A DNA stretch of 64,000 nucleotides from Desulforamulus aeronauticus DSM 10349 (GCF_900142375.1 NZ_FRAR01000014.1:1-64000), one strand, 5' to 3'. Positions 51,077 to 60,813 are shown, counted from the stretch's first letter. A program made the numbers and translations. Notes: generated by a model not told the origin, from the letters alone.

Positions 51077-52465
51077 CTAGAGCCTAAGTTCACCTGCTTC
51101 TGGACCTACTTTGATGACTTTAGGTCCTGGCCGATAATAACTGTCTGACAGGGGTTCCTTACTGGCAACTGCACCGTTCTCCTTAATAATTCTTTCTGCC
51201 TTCGCCCGAAATCCCGTATAGGCTGGAGACACCACAACCTCTTCACCGGGTTGCAATGTAGGGTCAATCTCTTTTAAGACATGATCCGCTTCGATAGTTT
51301 CAGTTACCCAACTGCGGATGGTGATATTCTTTTTCAAGGCTGCATCACCGTAAACCTGAACAGTTATGTGATTCTTAGCCACCACAGTTCTTAAGTAAAC
51401 ATGACAGGGAAGGGGATTTTTAAATTTAAAATCCAACTGATCCCAGGCCACCGCAGCATCACGCCCCAAGGGAACATAACTTATGGCTAAGGAATGGTTA
51501 TGTCGTTCTACCGGACTCAGATTTGCCAGCAAAATGGAATTGTAAAGGGTCGTGGATACCTGACAAATTCCACCTCCCAAACCCTCCTCGAATTTGTTGG
51601 CCACAACAACCGCCGCCGGAAGGTAACCGGCCTGCTGACTTCGTTCTCCCACTATTTTATTAAAGGAGAATTCCTGACCCGGTGAGAGAATAGTCCCGTT
51701 GATCTTGCCGGCAGCAATTCTGATATTCGTGGTACGGTTACTATTTTTTTCATCAAAAGAGGTAGTAAACTCCCCTAGCTTGCCATTGATCCCCATACTC
51801 TCGATATCTGCCAGGGTTTTGGTTGCCTTAATTTCATTTATTGATAGGGGTATTTGCAACTCCGGTTGACTTAAATCCATCTGCATTAAGTCTGTTTCGA
51901 TTTGTTTACTATTTACTATAAGCCCGGTTTGATCAGGAAGTATCACTATCTGACCGTGATCATCGACAAAAAACTTAGCATCAATGGCAGGGCGTTCAAT
52001 CGCTTGTGCAATAGGAGTCAGCATCGATGTTATTTGGGACTTGTCTATGGTAATGGACAAATTAATGTTTTTCTCCACTGGTTGAAGATAAGTTTTAATG
52101 CGCCACACCAGGGAATCACTATTTTCCATAGCCTGGTTAACCATATCTTCTACATTTATTACAAAACCTAACTCCTTTAAAGGCTTAGACCAAGTTTGCC
52201 CCTGATAGGTGAAAGATACTTTTTTATTGAGTAGATCCTGTTCAATTTCCTTTATCCTTTGCCGTGCCTGCTCCTTTTCCAGATTAGATAAATCTACCCC
52301 CTGAACAAATACTCCAGCGGGCACTTTGGTGGCCTCCGCAGGCTGCATTTTGAAAACTAAGCCATACGATAGTACACCCGTTAATAAAATCATGATACCA
52401 AAGAAAAATAGCCAGGGGGAAATCTTCACCCTCACAAACCTTGGCACGTTAAAACCTTCTTTCAT
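51077..52465 (-). CDS. VanW family protein (YoaR-like) with G5 domain
   Basis: An exported cell-envelope protein, about 462 residues from the chosen start. In order: an N-terminal membrane anchor (SPWLFFFGIMILLTGVLSYG), two peptidoglycan-binding-4 type segments (about residues 45-200), the VanW domain (NGTILSPGQEFSFNKIVGER ... GLGGGICQVSTTLYNSILLA) and a C-terminal G5 domain (IEADHVLKEIDPTLQPGEEVVV). Role unknown, probably wall related. The start is uncertain: no clear ribosome site precedes ATG 52465 and the frame opens at 52627. Confidence 0.88.
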   Translation of the reverse strand: MKEGFNVPRFVRVKISPWLFFFGIMILLTGVLSYGLVFKMQPAEATKVPAGVFVQGVDLSNLEKEQARQRIKEIEQDLLNKKVSFTYQGQTWSKPLKELGFVINVEDMVNQAMENSDSLVWRIKTYLQPVEKNINLSITIDKSQITSMLTPIAQAIERPAIDAKFFVDDHGQIVILPDQTGLIVNSKQIETDLMQMDLSQPELQIPLSINEIKATKTLADIESMGINGKLGEFTTSFDEKNSNRTTNIRIAAGKINGTILSPGQEFSFNKIVGERSQQAGYLPAAVVVANKFEEGLGGGICQVSTTLYNSILLANLSPVERHNHSLAISYVPLGRDAAVAWDQLDFKFKNPLPCHVYLRTVVAKNHITVQVYGDAALKKNITIRSWVTETIEADHVLKEIDPTLQPGEEVVVSPAYTGFRAKAERIIKENGAVASKEPLSDSYYRPGPKVIKVGPEAGELRL

Positions 52466-52624
52466 TTTTGATAGATTAGTTAGTTCATCTCTTAAGACGC
52501 AGAAAAATACAAAAGGTTGCATACCCTTTTTAAAATCGACAATATAAATTTTCGAAAGTAATTGGTGCATCTTTAAATAATGGTAAGGGGTAATTAGGAC
52601 ATTCGGAAAGCAATAAAGCAAAGA

Positions 52625-52681
52625 CAAATAGCAAAAGAGGGACAGAAATTATTCTTGTCCCTCTTTTGCTATTTGTTTTTA
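52625..52681. terminator. long perfect hairpin terminator after the chemoreceptor gene
   Basis: CAAATAGCAAAAGAGGGACA pairs with its complement (20 bp) around a 10-nt loop. It is T-rich on both sides and sits 13 nt from the chemoreceptor stop. Confidence 0.85.
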
Positions 52682-52693
52682 CTATTTTCTACT

Positions 52694-54325
52694 CTACTGA
52701 ATAGTAGGTTCTTCACTTAGCCGGAAGGTTGTGGACATCTGTTCAAGTTCAGCCGCCATCGTTGAAAAACCCTCGGCCATAGAGGCGATTTCTTCCATAA
52801 TAGAGTTCTGCTCTTGAATGGTATCTACAACATTAGATAATCCTCCAGACATTTGATCCGAAGCCGCTGCCACTTCACGAATTTGGCTTTCAACAACTTC
52901 CACCGATTGAATAATGGAATGCAGCACAGATCCTACCTGCAAGGCTACTTGGCTGCCACTTGCTACTTCTTTTTCACCAGCACCCGCTGCCCCTACTGCA
53001 CGGGTAGACTCTTCCTGTACCGTGGCAATCAACACTTTTATTTCTCCCGCAGCAGTTGCTGATCTTTCCGCTAGTTTTCCAACCTCCTCAGCGACTACGG
53101 CAAACCCCTTTCCGTGATCACCAGCACGAGCTGCTTCAATAGCGGCATTCAGAGCCAATAGATTGGTCTGTTCCGCTATTTCTGTAATTAAATCAACAAT
53201 TTGAAATACTTGTTGGGAAGTGCTGTTTAATTTTCCTATAGCTTGTCCGACTTCCTTCGTTGAGGCAGTAATTTGATTCATTTGATAGTGGATGTTGTCT
53301 ATGGCTGCCTGCCCCTCTTTCGCTTGCTGGCTAGTTGTTTCAGCCATCCTTGAAACGTTTCGCGTATTTCCCGTTACTTGCTGAATGGTACTGGCTATTT
53401 GCTGCATAGCTACCGCTGATGTCGCAGCAATGGAAGAAGCTTGTTGAATGGTGGACGCTAGTTGCTGGGCATTGGATGCTACCAGATTGGATTTATCTTT
53501 TAATTCCAGCAGAATTCCTCTGAGGAATTCTGTCATCTTATTAAAAGCTTTGGCTAGCACCATAAATTCATCTGTACTCTTAACCCATACCTTCTCGCTA
53601 GATAAATCTCCCTCAGCAACCCGGCTCACTTGTTTGGTAAGATCTTTAATGGGTTGGCTAATACTCTTGATGATGATAATGGCTGCTAACAAACTAACTA
53701 AAAGCAAAGAAATAATGCCGATCACAACATATTTTTGGATTTCCAGAAAAATGATATTGTTTCTTTGTTTTCCTTTGGCAAGCTGATCATCCATGAAGAA
53801 TACAATGGCATTACCTGCCTGCACTACTCCTTCTATACTTCCTTTACCCCTGTTTAAAAAATCTTCTATTTGCTGATAACCGGACAGCTTATCTGACATC
53901 TGAATGGTCTGTTGTTTTAACGCTACAGCCTGATCTGCATAAACTTGAAAAGCTTGGAATGCTTTTACCAAAGTGTTTACGTAATTTTTACCTTCGGGAA
54001 CCGTAATGCTCTGGTTCAGCTCATTAATAACTCCCTGTACGCTCTGCATTTCTTCTTGATAGCGAAGTATGTAATTGGGATCGCCGGTTAACATATATCC
54101 TCTTAAATCCAAGGCTGCCTGCTCAAATTTAATTAAAGTGGCTTGTGTTTGGTTCATTATCTTAACTTCAGATTCAATTAACTGGTTATAAGATGTATTA
54201 ACTCGCTCCAGCATAGAGAGAATGCCCAAACCCCCAGCCATGGTTAAAAGTAATATAATACCAAAGCCAAGCAACAGCTTATAGCGAATTAAAAACATCC
54301 TATTGGCTTTGTTTTTTAGCAACAT
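52694..54325 (-). CDS. methyl-accepting chemotaxis protein, membrane type
   Basis: A 543-residue receptor. First helix ([20 protein letters not shown], residues about 16-36), an extracellular helical sensor of the CHASE3/four-helix type (about 40-185, with [18 protein letters not shown]), second helix (about 195-218), HAMP (about 218-270), then the MCP signalling domain with hairpin tip [26 protein letters not shown] lies 7 nt before the ATG. It senses an unknown extracellular cue. Confidence 0.94.
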   Translation of the reverse strand: MLLKNKANRMFLIRYKLLLGFGIILLLTMAGGLGILSMLERVNTSYNQLIESEVKIMNQTQATLIKFEQAALDLRGYMLTGDPNYILRYQEEMQSVQGVINELNQSITVPEGKNYVNTLVKAFQAFQVYADQAVALKQQTIQMSDKLSGYQQIEDFLNRGKGSIEGVVQAGNAIVFFMDDQLAKGKQRNNIIFLEIQKYVVIGIISLLLVSLLAAIIIIKSISQPIKDLTKQVSRVAEGDLSSEKVWVKSTDEFMVLAKAFNKMTEFLRGILLELKDKSNLVASNAQQLASTIQQASSIAATSAVAMQQIASTIQQVTGNTRNVSRMAETTSQQAKEGQAAIDNIHYQMNQITASTKEVGQAIGKLNSTSQQVFQIVDLITEIAEQTNLLALNAAIEAARAGDHGKGFAVVAEEVGKLAERSATAAGEIKVLIATVQEESTRAVGAAGAGEKEVASGSQVALQVGSVLHSIIQSVEVVESQIREVAAASDQMSGGLSNVVDTIQEQNSIMEEIASMAEGFSTMAAELEQMSTTFRLSEEPTIQ

Positions 54326-54463
54326 ATCGTAGCCCCCCAGATAATTGGTAATTTTTATTATTATAGTCCTTGAAACAAGATTTCACAATATAATTGTCTA
54401 ATTTTTCTATCACATTATAAACCTAATAACTGTTTAATTCATTGGTCATTTACATTGTAAAAA

Positions 54464-54488
54464 GACCGCCGTTACCATAACAGCGGTC
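54464..54488 (-). terminator. terminator of the MerR gene
   Basis: GACCGC with GCGGTC and inner GTTA/TAAC, followed on the minus strand by TTTTTAC. Confidence 0.8.
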
Positions 54489-54512
54489 AATTCACGACTC
54501 TTTACATTAATT

Positions 54513-55265
54513 CTAGACCTTCTTCGTTGCTAAGTCTTCCGCTGCCACATAAAGATAATACGAAAGACCCGTCTGTTGGGCTTCAAGCATATTGCGATGA
54601 AATTCATCATGCAAAAAGAATTTTGCCTGTGCCGCAAAACTTGCCGCAGTGGTAACATGTCCTTGCTTATTTAAGGAATGAATGTGACGCTCAATAAGAT
54701 TCTGTACCTTCTGATCGTCAAACCTTACTCCCTCCCTTAATGCATTAGCCATTCTTACCATAAAATGCATGGCATCCTGTGCGGATTGATTCATTGATGC
54801 CACATCAATTGGGTTCTCTTCAATTAAGTCATAGTTATACTTCGCTTTCAAGTACTGGGTCTGCTCAGACAAAGCTTCCTTCCATTCTTGTTCAGTTCCG
54901 AATCCGTTAAACATTGCCTTTTTGTCCATCATTACTCCTTCCGCGGTGCACCGGATTGATTCATCAATTGTCTGAACTAAACGCTCCAGCCTTTGCATAC
55001 GAGAAAATAGGAGTTGTTTCTGACAGGCCAAGATTGATAATCGTTCCGGCTCTCCATCTAATAATTTTTTTATTTCTTTCAAGGGAAAGTCTAGCTCACG
55101 ATAAAATAAGATTTGTTGTAAACGTTCCAGCTCTTTTTCTCCATACAAACGGTATCCCGCATCACTAACACAACATGGTAACAAGAGACCTATCCTGTGA
55201 TAATGATGCATGGTTTTTACTGTCACCTTTGCTAATTCAGAAATCTCCTTCACCGTATAAAGCAC
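54513..55265 (-). CDS. MerR family regulator with TipAS-type ligand domain
   Basis: A 250-residue protein: MerR DNA-binding domain (YTVKEISELAKVTVKTMHHYHRIGLL), dimerisation helix (about 75-105), and a C-terminal TipAS antibiotic-recognition-like domain (MFNGFGTEQEWKEALSEQ ... AAQAKFFLHDEFHRNMLE). Such proteins activate from a promoter with a long spacer on binding a drug or metabolite. The GTG start follows GAGGTGA. The gene's own promoter has a 19-bp spacer (55286-55316). Confidence 0.92.
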   Translation of the reverse strand: MLYTVKEISELAKVTVKTMHHYHRIGLLLPCCVSDAGYRLYGEKELERLQQILFYRELDFPLKEIKKLLDGEPERLSILACQKQLLFSRMQRLERLVQTIDESIRCTAEGVMMDKKAMFNGFGTEQEWKEALSEQTQYLKAKYNYDLIEENPIDVASMNQSAQDAMHFMVRMANALREGVRFDDQKVQNLIERHIHSLNKQGHVTTAASFAAQAKFFLHDEFHRNMLEAQQTGLSYYLYVAAEDLATKKV

Positions 55266-55285
55266 TTAACTTCACCTCTTTTATG

Positions 55286-55316
55286 ATTCTAAGGGCTCCT
55301 GTTAGGGTAGAGTCAA
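55286..55316 (-). promoter_or_regulatory. MerR-type promoter with 19-bp spacer
   Basis: On the minus strand -35 TTGACT (55311-55316) and -10 TAGAAT (55286-55291) are 19 bp apart, the hallmark of promoters activated by MerR-family proteins. It reads into the merR gene itself, implying autoregulation. Confidence 0.75.
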
Positions 55317-55319
55317 CCC

Positions 55320-55631
55320 TAGCTAAGCTTTCTTTGCTTACCTGAAGAAAATTCATAATCAATACTTTCAGACAATCTCATGATTACTAGGGTTACCATG
55401 GATTCATTTTTTGATTTTGAAATAATCGATTAGCGGGTTAATTTCTCTAAAAGTAAACAAATCCGGGGTTCAGAAACCCTAACCCGGAATTTCTTTTTTG
55501 TATCAGATATATAACTAGCCTCTTTAAAAAAATGACAAACTTTTTCGAAAACTCTGGTAGGATAATTAGGGCATGATGGAGAATAACTGCGAAAGATATC
55601 CGAAGGAGATCTTAGGGGAGGTTGTCAAAAA
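55320..55631. other. intergenic region with a hairpin
   Basis: 312 bp with no gene. A hairpin CCGGGGTT / AACCCGG (about 55462-55489) followed by TTTCTTTTTT reads as a plus-strand terminator, yet no gene lies upstream on that strand. It may end a short unannotated transcript. Confidence 0.45.
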
Positions 55632-56483
55632 ATGATCACAGTTGGTATTGTAGGTGGAGGTCGGGGTGGCTTAGCTATGCTGCGTCTAATGTCTTCACTT
55701 GCTGATATATCCTTAATCGGTATTGCAGATATTAATGAGAATGCACCTGCTTTAATCGCCGCTAAGGAATCTGGCATTCCTATCTTTCTTGATTTTAAAA
55801 AACTCCTGCAGGTTCCTAACTTAGATGTGGTCTTAGATGTTACAGGAAACGCCACTGTTAACCAAGCTTTAATGGAGCATAAGCAAGAGCATACCCATCT
55901 GGCAGATGCCATTGTGTCCAAATTAATGTATACTGTAGCCCGGGGGCAGGAAGAAACTGCTCAGGAATTAAGAGTCCAGGCCCAGCAATTGGCAACCATG
56001 GCCGAAGAATTGAATGTAACTGTACAGAGTGTCCCTGCTGCTATTGATGCAGTCACCCAGGTGCTGGGTAGTCATTGTGAAAAATTAAATTCTGCTGTAA
56101 GCGGGGCAGAGAAGCATATTAAAGATACCGATGAAGTCATTGAATTTATTAAAAAAGTAGCTGATCAGACTAAACTATTAGGGCTTAACGCTGCCATTGA
56201 AGCAGCACGAGCAGGAAATCATGGGCGCGGTTTTGGTGTAGTAGCCAATGAAGTACGCAAATTAGCAGAGGACAGTGTTGTTTCAGCTAAAAAGATCAGC
56301 ACTATTCTTGCTAATATTGAAGAATCCATGAAAACTATTATTGAAGGGGTTGAAGAGACCTCCAGCATTGCCCAAATGCAAACCAATACCACAGAACAGG
56401 TCGGTACAGCCGTTAACCAACTCGGCCAGATGGCTGATGAAATGAAGGAGTTTGCAGGAAAGTTGGCAAATTTCGGCAATTAG
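55632..56483 (+). CDS. soluble chemoreceptor-like protein: Rossmann domain fused to MCP signalling domain
   Basis: A 283-residue protein without membrane helices. Residues 1-100 form an NAD(P)-type Rossmann unit ([19 protein letters not shown], then ADINENAP and [15 protein letters not shown]), like the N domain of Gfo/Idh or homoserine-dehydrogenase-type enzymes but with no catalytic domain. Residues about 105-283 are an MCP signalling hairpin with tip [17 protein letters not shown]. The fusion suggests a cytoplasmic sensor of a dinucleotide or of redox state. The ATG follows AGGGGAGG. Confidence 0.88.
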   Translation: MITVGIVGGGRGGLAMLRLMSSLADISLIGIADINENAPALIAAKESGIPIFLDFKKLLQVPNLDVVLDVTGNATVNQALMEHKQEHTHLADAIVSKLMYTVARGQEETAQELRVQAQQLATMAEELNVTVQSVPAAIDAVTQVLGSHCEKLNSAVSGAEKHIKDTDEVIEFIKKVADQTKLLGLNAAIEAARAGNHGRGFGVVANEVRKLAEDSVVSAKKISTILANIEESMKTIIEGVEETSSIAQMQTNTTEQVGTAVNQLGQMADEMKEFAGKLANFGN

Positions 56484-56491
56484 ATACATGG

Positions 56492-56526
56492 AGCACCTTG
56501 AACTGACATCAAGGTGCTTTTTTGGA
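56492..56526 (+). terminator. terminator of the Rossmann-MCP gene
   Basis: AGCACCTTGA with TCAAGGTGCT, then TTTTTTT. Confidence 0.9.
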
Positions 56527-56558
56527 TAAAACCTGTATGATTAGATATACTACCTTTT

Positions 56559-57281
56559 ATGAAAAAGGTATCTAATACTCTCACCCTAGCACTTTTTCTA
56601 TTGCTCCTGTTGCTCTTCCCTCTCCCTGGGGAAACGGCAAACTTAGAGCAGAACAAAACCAATATTTTGTGTATTTGGACAGACAGAGACAATCTAAAGG
56701 CAGTCACGATTATGAGTATTGATTCTGCTACAGGGAAAATTGGTATTTTAAGTGTGCCTATTTTTGCCCATTTGGAAGGAGTCGGCCCACAGCAGGCAAC
56801 CGTGGAACTTGTCTGGAACAGGGAAGGAAGAACCGGCTTAACCAAACGCTTGGAAAGTGCCTTACGAACCAGGATTGATGGCCATATTTCTTTTGACCAA
56901 CCCGTCATAGAAAGGGCCAGTAATTTGATAGGTGCTATTGAGCTTGAAGGAACTCAGATCACCATCTTACAGGCCTTTGAAGACACTCGGTTGGAGAAAC
57001 GTAAAAATGACCAAGATATCTTGCGAACCATGGCCGCTACGATTGTTTCTCCATCAGGAATTAAAAAAATACCCCGGTTGTTATGGATATTTACTTCCGA
57101 AGTGAATACAGACATCCGCCCCGATCTAATGCTCGGTATCTACCGGGCTATTAGCCATGAGGGACCCACGATCTTAACCAAAAAGGCCTTACGAGGCAAA
57201 GACTATTATCGCGATGGCTACCGCTACCGTTATGTGGAACCAATCACCTGGAAAAACATCATGAGTGAATTAAGTGCTTAG
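56559..57281 (+). CDS. LytR-CpsA-Psr (LCP)-like exported protein
   Basis: A 240-residue product with a signal peptide (LALFLLLLLLFPLPGETA) and an LCP-like domain start (TNILCIWTDRDNLKAVTIMSIDSATGKIGILSVP). LCP enzymes attach polymers to peptidoglycan. This version is somewhat short, and the usual Arg/Asp set is only partly recognisable (RIDGHISFDQPVIERASNLIGAIE). Its 3' end overlaps a small convergent gene by 4 nt. The start codon has no strong ribosome site. Confidence 0.75.
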   Translation: MKKVSNTLTLALFLLLLLLFPLPGETANLEQNKTNILCIWTDRDNLKAVTIMSIDSATGKIGILSVPIFAHLEGVGPQQATVELVWNREGRTGLTKRLESALRTRIDGHISFDQPVIERASNLIGAIELEGTQITILQAFEDTRLEKRKNDQDILRTMAATIVSPSGIKKIPRLLWIFTSEVNTDIRPDLMLGIYRAISHEGPTILTKKALRGKDYYRDGYRYRYVEPITWKNIMSELSA

Positions 57282-57454
57282 GTCATGGCTATTAACATTC
57301 CTAGTAAAAGACTCATAAAACCGCCACCCGATAAAAGTAACCATTTCTTCCGATCCGTTTTAACCGCCTGTAGTTGTTTCAGAAATAAACCTAGAATACC
57401 TATCAATAGTAAACTAACGCCGGATACAACAAAGAAAAAACTCACTGCAAGCAT
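57278..57454 (-). CDS. 58-residue membrane protein, two helices
   Basis: ATG 57454 with AAGGGG 6 nt upstream. Two helices (SFFFVVSGVSLLLIGILGLFL and WLLLSGGGFMSLLLGMLIAM) flank a basic loop (KTDRKKW). This strand is preferred over the 93-residue plus-strand frame here, which has no ribosome site and an unlikely composition. Function unknown. Confidence 0.6.
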   Translation of the reverse strand: MLAVSFFFVVSGVSLLLIGILGLFLKQLQAVKTDRKKWLLLSGGGFMSLLLGMLIAMT

Positions 57455-57511
57455 AACATACCCCTTACTTTTTCATTGCGCTTTCAGATTTACATTATAT
57501 CTCAAAATCAA

Positions 57512-57548
57512 AAAATCTTCACCTGGTTATGCCTTGGTGAAGATTTTT
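57512..57548 (-). terminator. terminator of the 72-residue protein gene
   Basis: AATCTTCACC with GGTGAAGATT; on the minus strand T6 and TGATTT follow. Confidence 0.8.
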
Positions 57549-57568
57549 ATTGGCTTATTCAATTGATC

Positions 57569-57787
57569 TTACCTAGCGGAGGCTTGCAGACGCTCATAAA
57601 TCTCCTTTGCTGCTTGATCGCTTCTTAAATTACAGGCCATTTCCAGGAGCATCTTTTCATTTAACAGGGTGGAGTGCCCTTCCGGAAAAGCAATACAATA
57701 TTTACTGGTACCTGGTACTGGAGATACTGATAAATTTATTTCACGGAATCTCTTGATGGCTTCTATCAGGTTGATTTGGTACTTCAT
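57569..57787 (-). CDS. hypothetical 72-residue protein
   Basis: A soluble small protein (ILSV-type strand in REINLSVSPVPGTSKYCIAFPEG, then two helices). AAAGGAGG lies before the ATG. It follows bshC by 67 nt on the same strand. Not recognised. Confidence 0.65.
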   Translation of the reverse strand: MKYQINLIEAIKRFREINLSVSPVPGTSKYCIAFPEGHSTLLNEKMLLEMACNLRSDQAAKEIYERLQASAR

Positions 57788-57854
57788 CCCTGTTCACCTC
57801 CTTTTTTCCCTTTGTTTTATTTTAGTCGATTGCCGCCATAATGTGAATACTTTC

Positions 57855-59477
57855 TCAATCAAAAAATAGTACTTTTTTTCTCCAATCAAAGGGGTCTATC
57901 TTCTCCATCATAGCTGGCACCAGGGATGGCCCGTATTTCAAGAGGTAGGGAAAAATATTGTACATTCTCTCCTGCCACTCACCCTGGGGATGCAGCATCT
58001 GATTCAGCTTCTGAAATTGTCCCAAAGCTGTTTGATGCTTCTTACGGTGACGCTGCTGCACTTTATCTTCAAAGGAATCCACCAGCTTGAGCAGCCGTTT
58101 TAAATGCTCCTTACCCAAAGCCGATAACTCGGGATCTATTTTTGTGACTTCATTCACAACAATGTTGTGATTTTGACTTACCATCTGCCGAAAGTTCTTA
58201 AATATACTTTCTACCCCAACCCCGTCCATTTCTTTTAGATAACTCTCCGCATAATCCGCCACACCCGTAGTAACTAGCTCTAACGGCACTTGATATCTCT
58301 CTATTAGCTTTTGCACCAGAGGCTCCACCAGGGTAATGTTTGGCCGTGGATAAATAATCGGCATACGCAGGTTAAATAATGTAAAAATCCGCCCTAACAT
58401 GGCATAATAACTTATCTCTCCGGGCCCTGCCACATAGACTAACACCGGCAACAATATTTCTTGCACCAGCGGTCGCAGTACCACATCTGGGCTAAAGGAT
58501 TCCGGGCTGGTCCTAGCCAGTTCAACAAGTTGTTCTTTATCCCCGATAATACTCCCCTGACGATCTGTGATAACCCCCTGTCTTTGATACAGTGTAGTCC
58601 TTTGTTGATTACGATAATAAAACAAGTGCAGCTTATCCTTTTCTCCCTGTATCTGGGGAGCAAAACCAGCCCCCTTCACCTCTGCACTGGCTACGTCCAA
58701 TAGCTCGGCAGTTTTGGGGGCTGTCTCCACAGCCTGTTTAAAAATTTGTCCTGATAATTTTCGCACCTGCGGCTCCACAGGATTTATCAAGACCAAGCCC
58801 CATGCCTTAAATAAAAAGGTCATTAAGCGACCAAACCACTCAGCCAAGTTTTCCGATGCCATGGCAGTTTCCTTTAGTAAAGAAAGTCCTTCCTGTTGCC
58901 ATCCCATGGGAGGTGTTAATGCCGCCAATTGTTCAAAGAAACTTGTAATATCCTTTGGTACCGGCAAGTGGCCGACAGAGTACCGACCTTCCGGTTTGTC
59001 CTGAACCCCAATTTTTTGCGGCCCCTTAGCGGTGGGGACAAAAATATGGTTGATTTCTGCAAAGTCATGATCGTCTGAGCCAATCCAAAAAACCGGCACT
59101 ACGGGACGCTTGTGCCGCTGGGAAAGCTCCGTAGCCAAACGGATTGTCCCCATAGCCTTATAAACGGTGTATAAGGGACCGGTCAGGATACCTGCCTGTT
59201 GGCCGGTTACTACCGCCACTGCACCGCCGGATGCTAAAAGCTCAATATTTTCCAAGGTCTTATGGCCACAGCCTAGTTGCCGATTAAATTCTTGCAGATG
59301 AGCTGCCAAGGATGGTGCAATGGCACATCTTTGCTCTAGCAAATAATGAAAACGCTCCTCAAAATCCTTTTGCTGTTGAGGATGATAGGTAAAAAAACGG
59401 CTTACCCTCGAAAAATCATTGAGATAGGCATTCGCCAATGGTTGAGGGTAATTAGGTGCCAAGGTTGCAATACGCAA
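57855..59477 (-). CDS. bshC: bacillithiol biosynthesis cysteine-adding enzyme BshC
   Basis: A 540-residue protein that ligates cysteine to glucosaminyl-malate in bacillithiol synthesis. Family features: FSRVSRFFTYHP near the N terminus, VAVVTGQQAGILTGPLYTVYKA, VFWIGSDDHDFAEINH and a C-terminal coiled coil (about 440-500). Length is normal. No bshA or bshB lies nearby. It points to a low-molecular-weight thiol redox buffer in this anaerobe. Confidence 0.95.
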   Translation of the reverse strand: MRIATLAPNYPQPLANAYLNDFSRVSRFFTYHPQQQKDFEERFHYLLEQRCAIAPSLAAHLQEFNRQLGCGHKTLENIELLASGGAVAVVTGQQAGILTGPLYTVYKAMGTIRLATELSQRHKRPVVPVFWIGSDDHDFAEINHIFVPTAKGPQKIGVQDKPEGRYSVGHLPVPKDITSFFEQLAALTPPMGWQQEGLSLLKETAMASENLAEWFGRLMTFLFKAWGLVLINPVEPQVRKLSGQIFKQAVETAPKTAELLDVASAEVKGAGFAPQIQGEKDKLHLFYYRNQQRTTLYQRQGVITDRQGSIIGDKEQLVELARTSPESFSPDVVLRPLVQEILLPVLVYVAGPGEISYYAMLGRIFTLFNLRMPIIYPRPNITLVEPLVQKLIERYQVPLELVTTGVADYAESYLKEMDGVGVESIFKNFRQMVSQNHNIVVNEVTKIDPELSALGKEHLKRLLKLVDSFEDKVQQRHRKKHQTALGQFQKLNQMLHPQGEWQERMYNIFPYLLKYGPSLVPAMMEKIDPFDWRKKVLFFD

Positions 59478-59543
59478 AAAAACTCCTCCAAGCTTGCATT
59501 TTTACATTCTTATTCTCTGTTCCGGCATAGTAATCCTGCGTCC

Positions 59544-60446
59544 CTAGTGTCTGCCACCCCGATTGGTAAAGACAGCCATAATTCCACCAATAAACAAGGC
59601 AGAATAGAGAAAACCTGTCACCGATACCACAATAGTGATAAACACAGCAAAGCTTCCCCGGGGAGTGATATCCCCATATCCCACACTGGTAAAGGTAATC
59701 ACCGTGAAATATAAAAGTCTTAAGGGTTCCGTTACCGGACCAATACCATCTACAAAGGAATACGGGTCGGTTCCCGAAACCAGAAGTACCATGGTAAATA
59801 AGTTAAACAGGATGATTAATAACCAAGATATGATCATAAGAATTGGCAGAAATCGGCTATCCAAATAATTAAAGACAGTTCCGGGTGTCCTTAGGCAGAG
59901 AATAATTCCACGGAAGATCTGGTAAAAACTTAAAATCAACCCCGACAGCATAATTCCTTGCACCAATGATCCCGGGGTATAATCATGTATGAAAAAAATA
60001 TATAAGACAGGTACTAAAACGGAGTAAATGACAATACGAAAAATTCTTGATTCCAATACATAGTCGAAGAGATATTTTTGAGTAATATATAAAACCGGTG
60101 ACATCATGATGGAAACACAAATCAGAGAACCTATCGTGGTCAAGATGCTTAACCCCACCAGACCAGATAACCCCAACTGAATTTTTTGATACCAATAATA
60201 AAAGGACAAAATTAAGCCATAGCCCAATAAAAATACCAGCAAAAATACTGGCATTTGGGTAATGGAAAACAAGGGGTACTTTAATAACCGGAAAAGGTAC
60301 TCCAGAAATCCTATCCTAGGCAAAGACATTTTTGGCCTCAAGCGATTTTTAACCTGGATAGGACCTAAGGAATGAATAAAAAGTAACAACGTTCCCAGGA
60401 GAACAAATAAGATTCCCAAGCTATTGATCATCTCTGGCAGATACAC
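59544..60446 (-). CDS. potassium channel family protein
   Basis: A 300-residue membrane protein with about six or more helices and a C-terminal pore module: pore helix and selectivity filter LLYFTVITFTSVGYGDITP (about residues 250-268) and a final helix (VVSVTGFLYSALFIGGIM). No cytosolic RCK domain follows. The GTG start at 60446 has AGGAGG 7 nt upstream; the ORF begins at 60479. Confidence 0.88.
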   Translation of the reverse strand: MYLPEMINSLGILFVLLGTLLLFIHSLGPIQVKNRLRPKMSLPRIGFLEYLFRLLKYPLFSITQMPVFLLVFLLGYGLILSFYYWYQKIQLGLSGLVGLSILTTIGSLICVSIMMSPVLYITQKYLFDYVLESRIFRIVIYSVLVPVLYIFFIHDYTPGSLVQGIMLSGLILSFYQIFRGIILCLRTPGTVFNYLDSRFLPILMIISWLLIILFNLFTMVLLVSGTDPYSFVDGIGPVTEPLRLLYFTVITFTSVGYGDITPRGSFAVFITIVVSVTGFLYSALFIGGIMAVFTNRGGRH

Positions 60447-60511
60447 ATACCTTCCTCCTTGAGCCCTTTTCTTTATCATATTCTAAGGAGGACAAGTTAG
60501 AATTTAAAAAG

Positions 60512-60547
60512 CAAACGGGAGTATCGCCAAAAAGTAGCAACACTCCC
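60512..60547 (-). terminator. terminator after the FmdB-type gene
   Basis: On the minus strand GGGAGT and ACTCCC form a hairpin with a large loop, then TTTGCTTTTTAAATT. Confidence 0.6.
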
Positions 60548-60585
60548 TTGTTAGTTTCCATTTATTGCGACCGCAATTCTTTTTC

Positions 60586-60813
60586 TTATCTTCCTCAACC
60601 GCCGGAAGCACAGCCTTCTGGCTTGGCAGAGGCGGCACAAGAAGCACTATCGGCAGGTTTACCCACGGAACTGGGCAGGAAGGGAGCAGAGATTTTTTTC
60701 TCTACCTGCTCACTGGCACATACCGGGCACTTTACTTGGTTTTCCCTGCCGGCAAGTTGCAATTTTTCAAATACCTTGCCACAGGCTTTACAGGCAAATT
60801 CATAGATAGGCAT
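60586..60813 (-). CDS. FmdB-family zinc ribbon protein, possible C-terminal selenoprotein
   Basis: A small protein with the FmdB N-terminal zinc ribbon: MPIYEFACKACGKVFEKLQ and VKCPVCASEQVEKK. The C-terminal tail is Ser/Ala/Cys/Gly rich. The first stop is TGA (60595-60597), after CASGG. Reading it as Sec gives GGUGR and then TAA at 60586. A hairpin ATTGC-GGTC-GCAAT begins 17 nt after the TGA, with G first in the loop, in the range used by bacterial SECIS elements. The zinc-ribbon call is strong; the Sec reading is tentative. Confidence 0.85.

Noticed and set aside
57285-57566. 93-residue plus-strand frame
   Set aside because: No ribosome site and atypical composition. The opposite strand carries a 58-residue two-helix protein with a good ribosome site.
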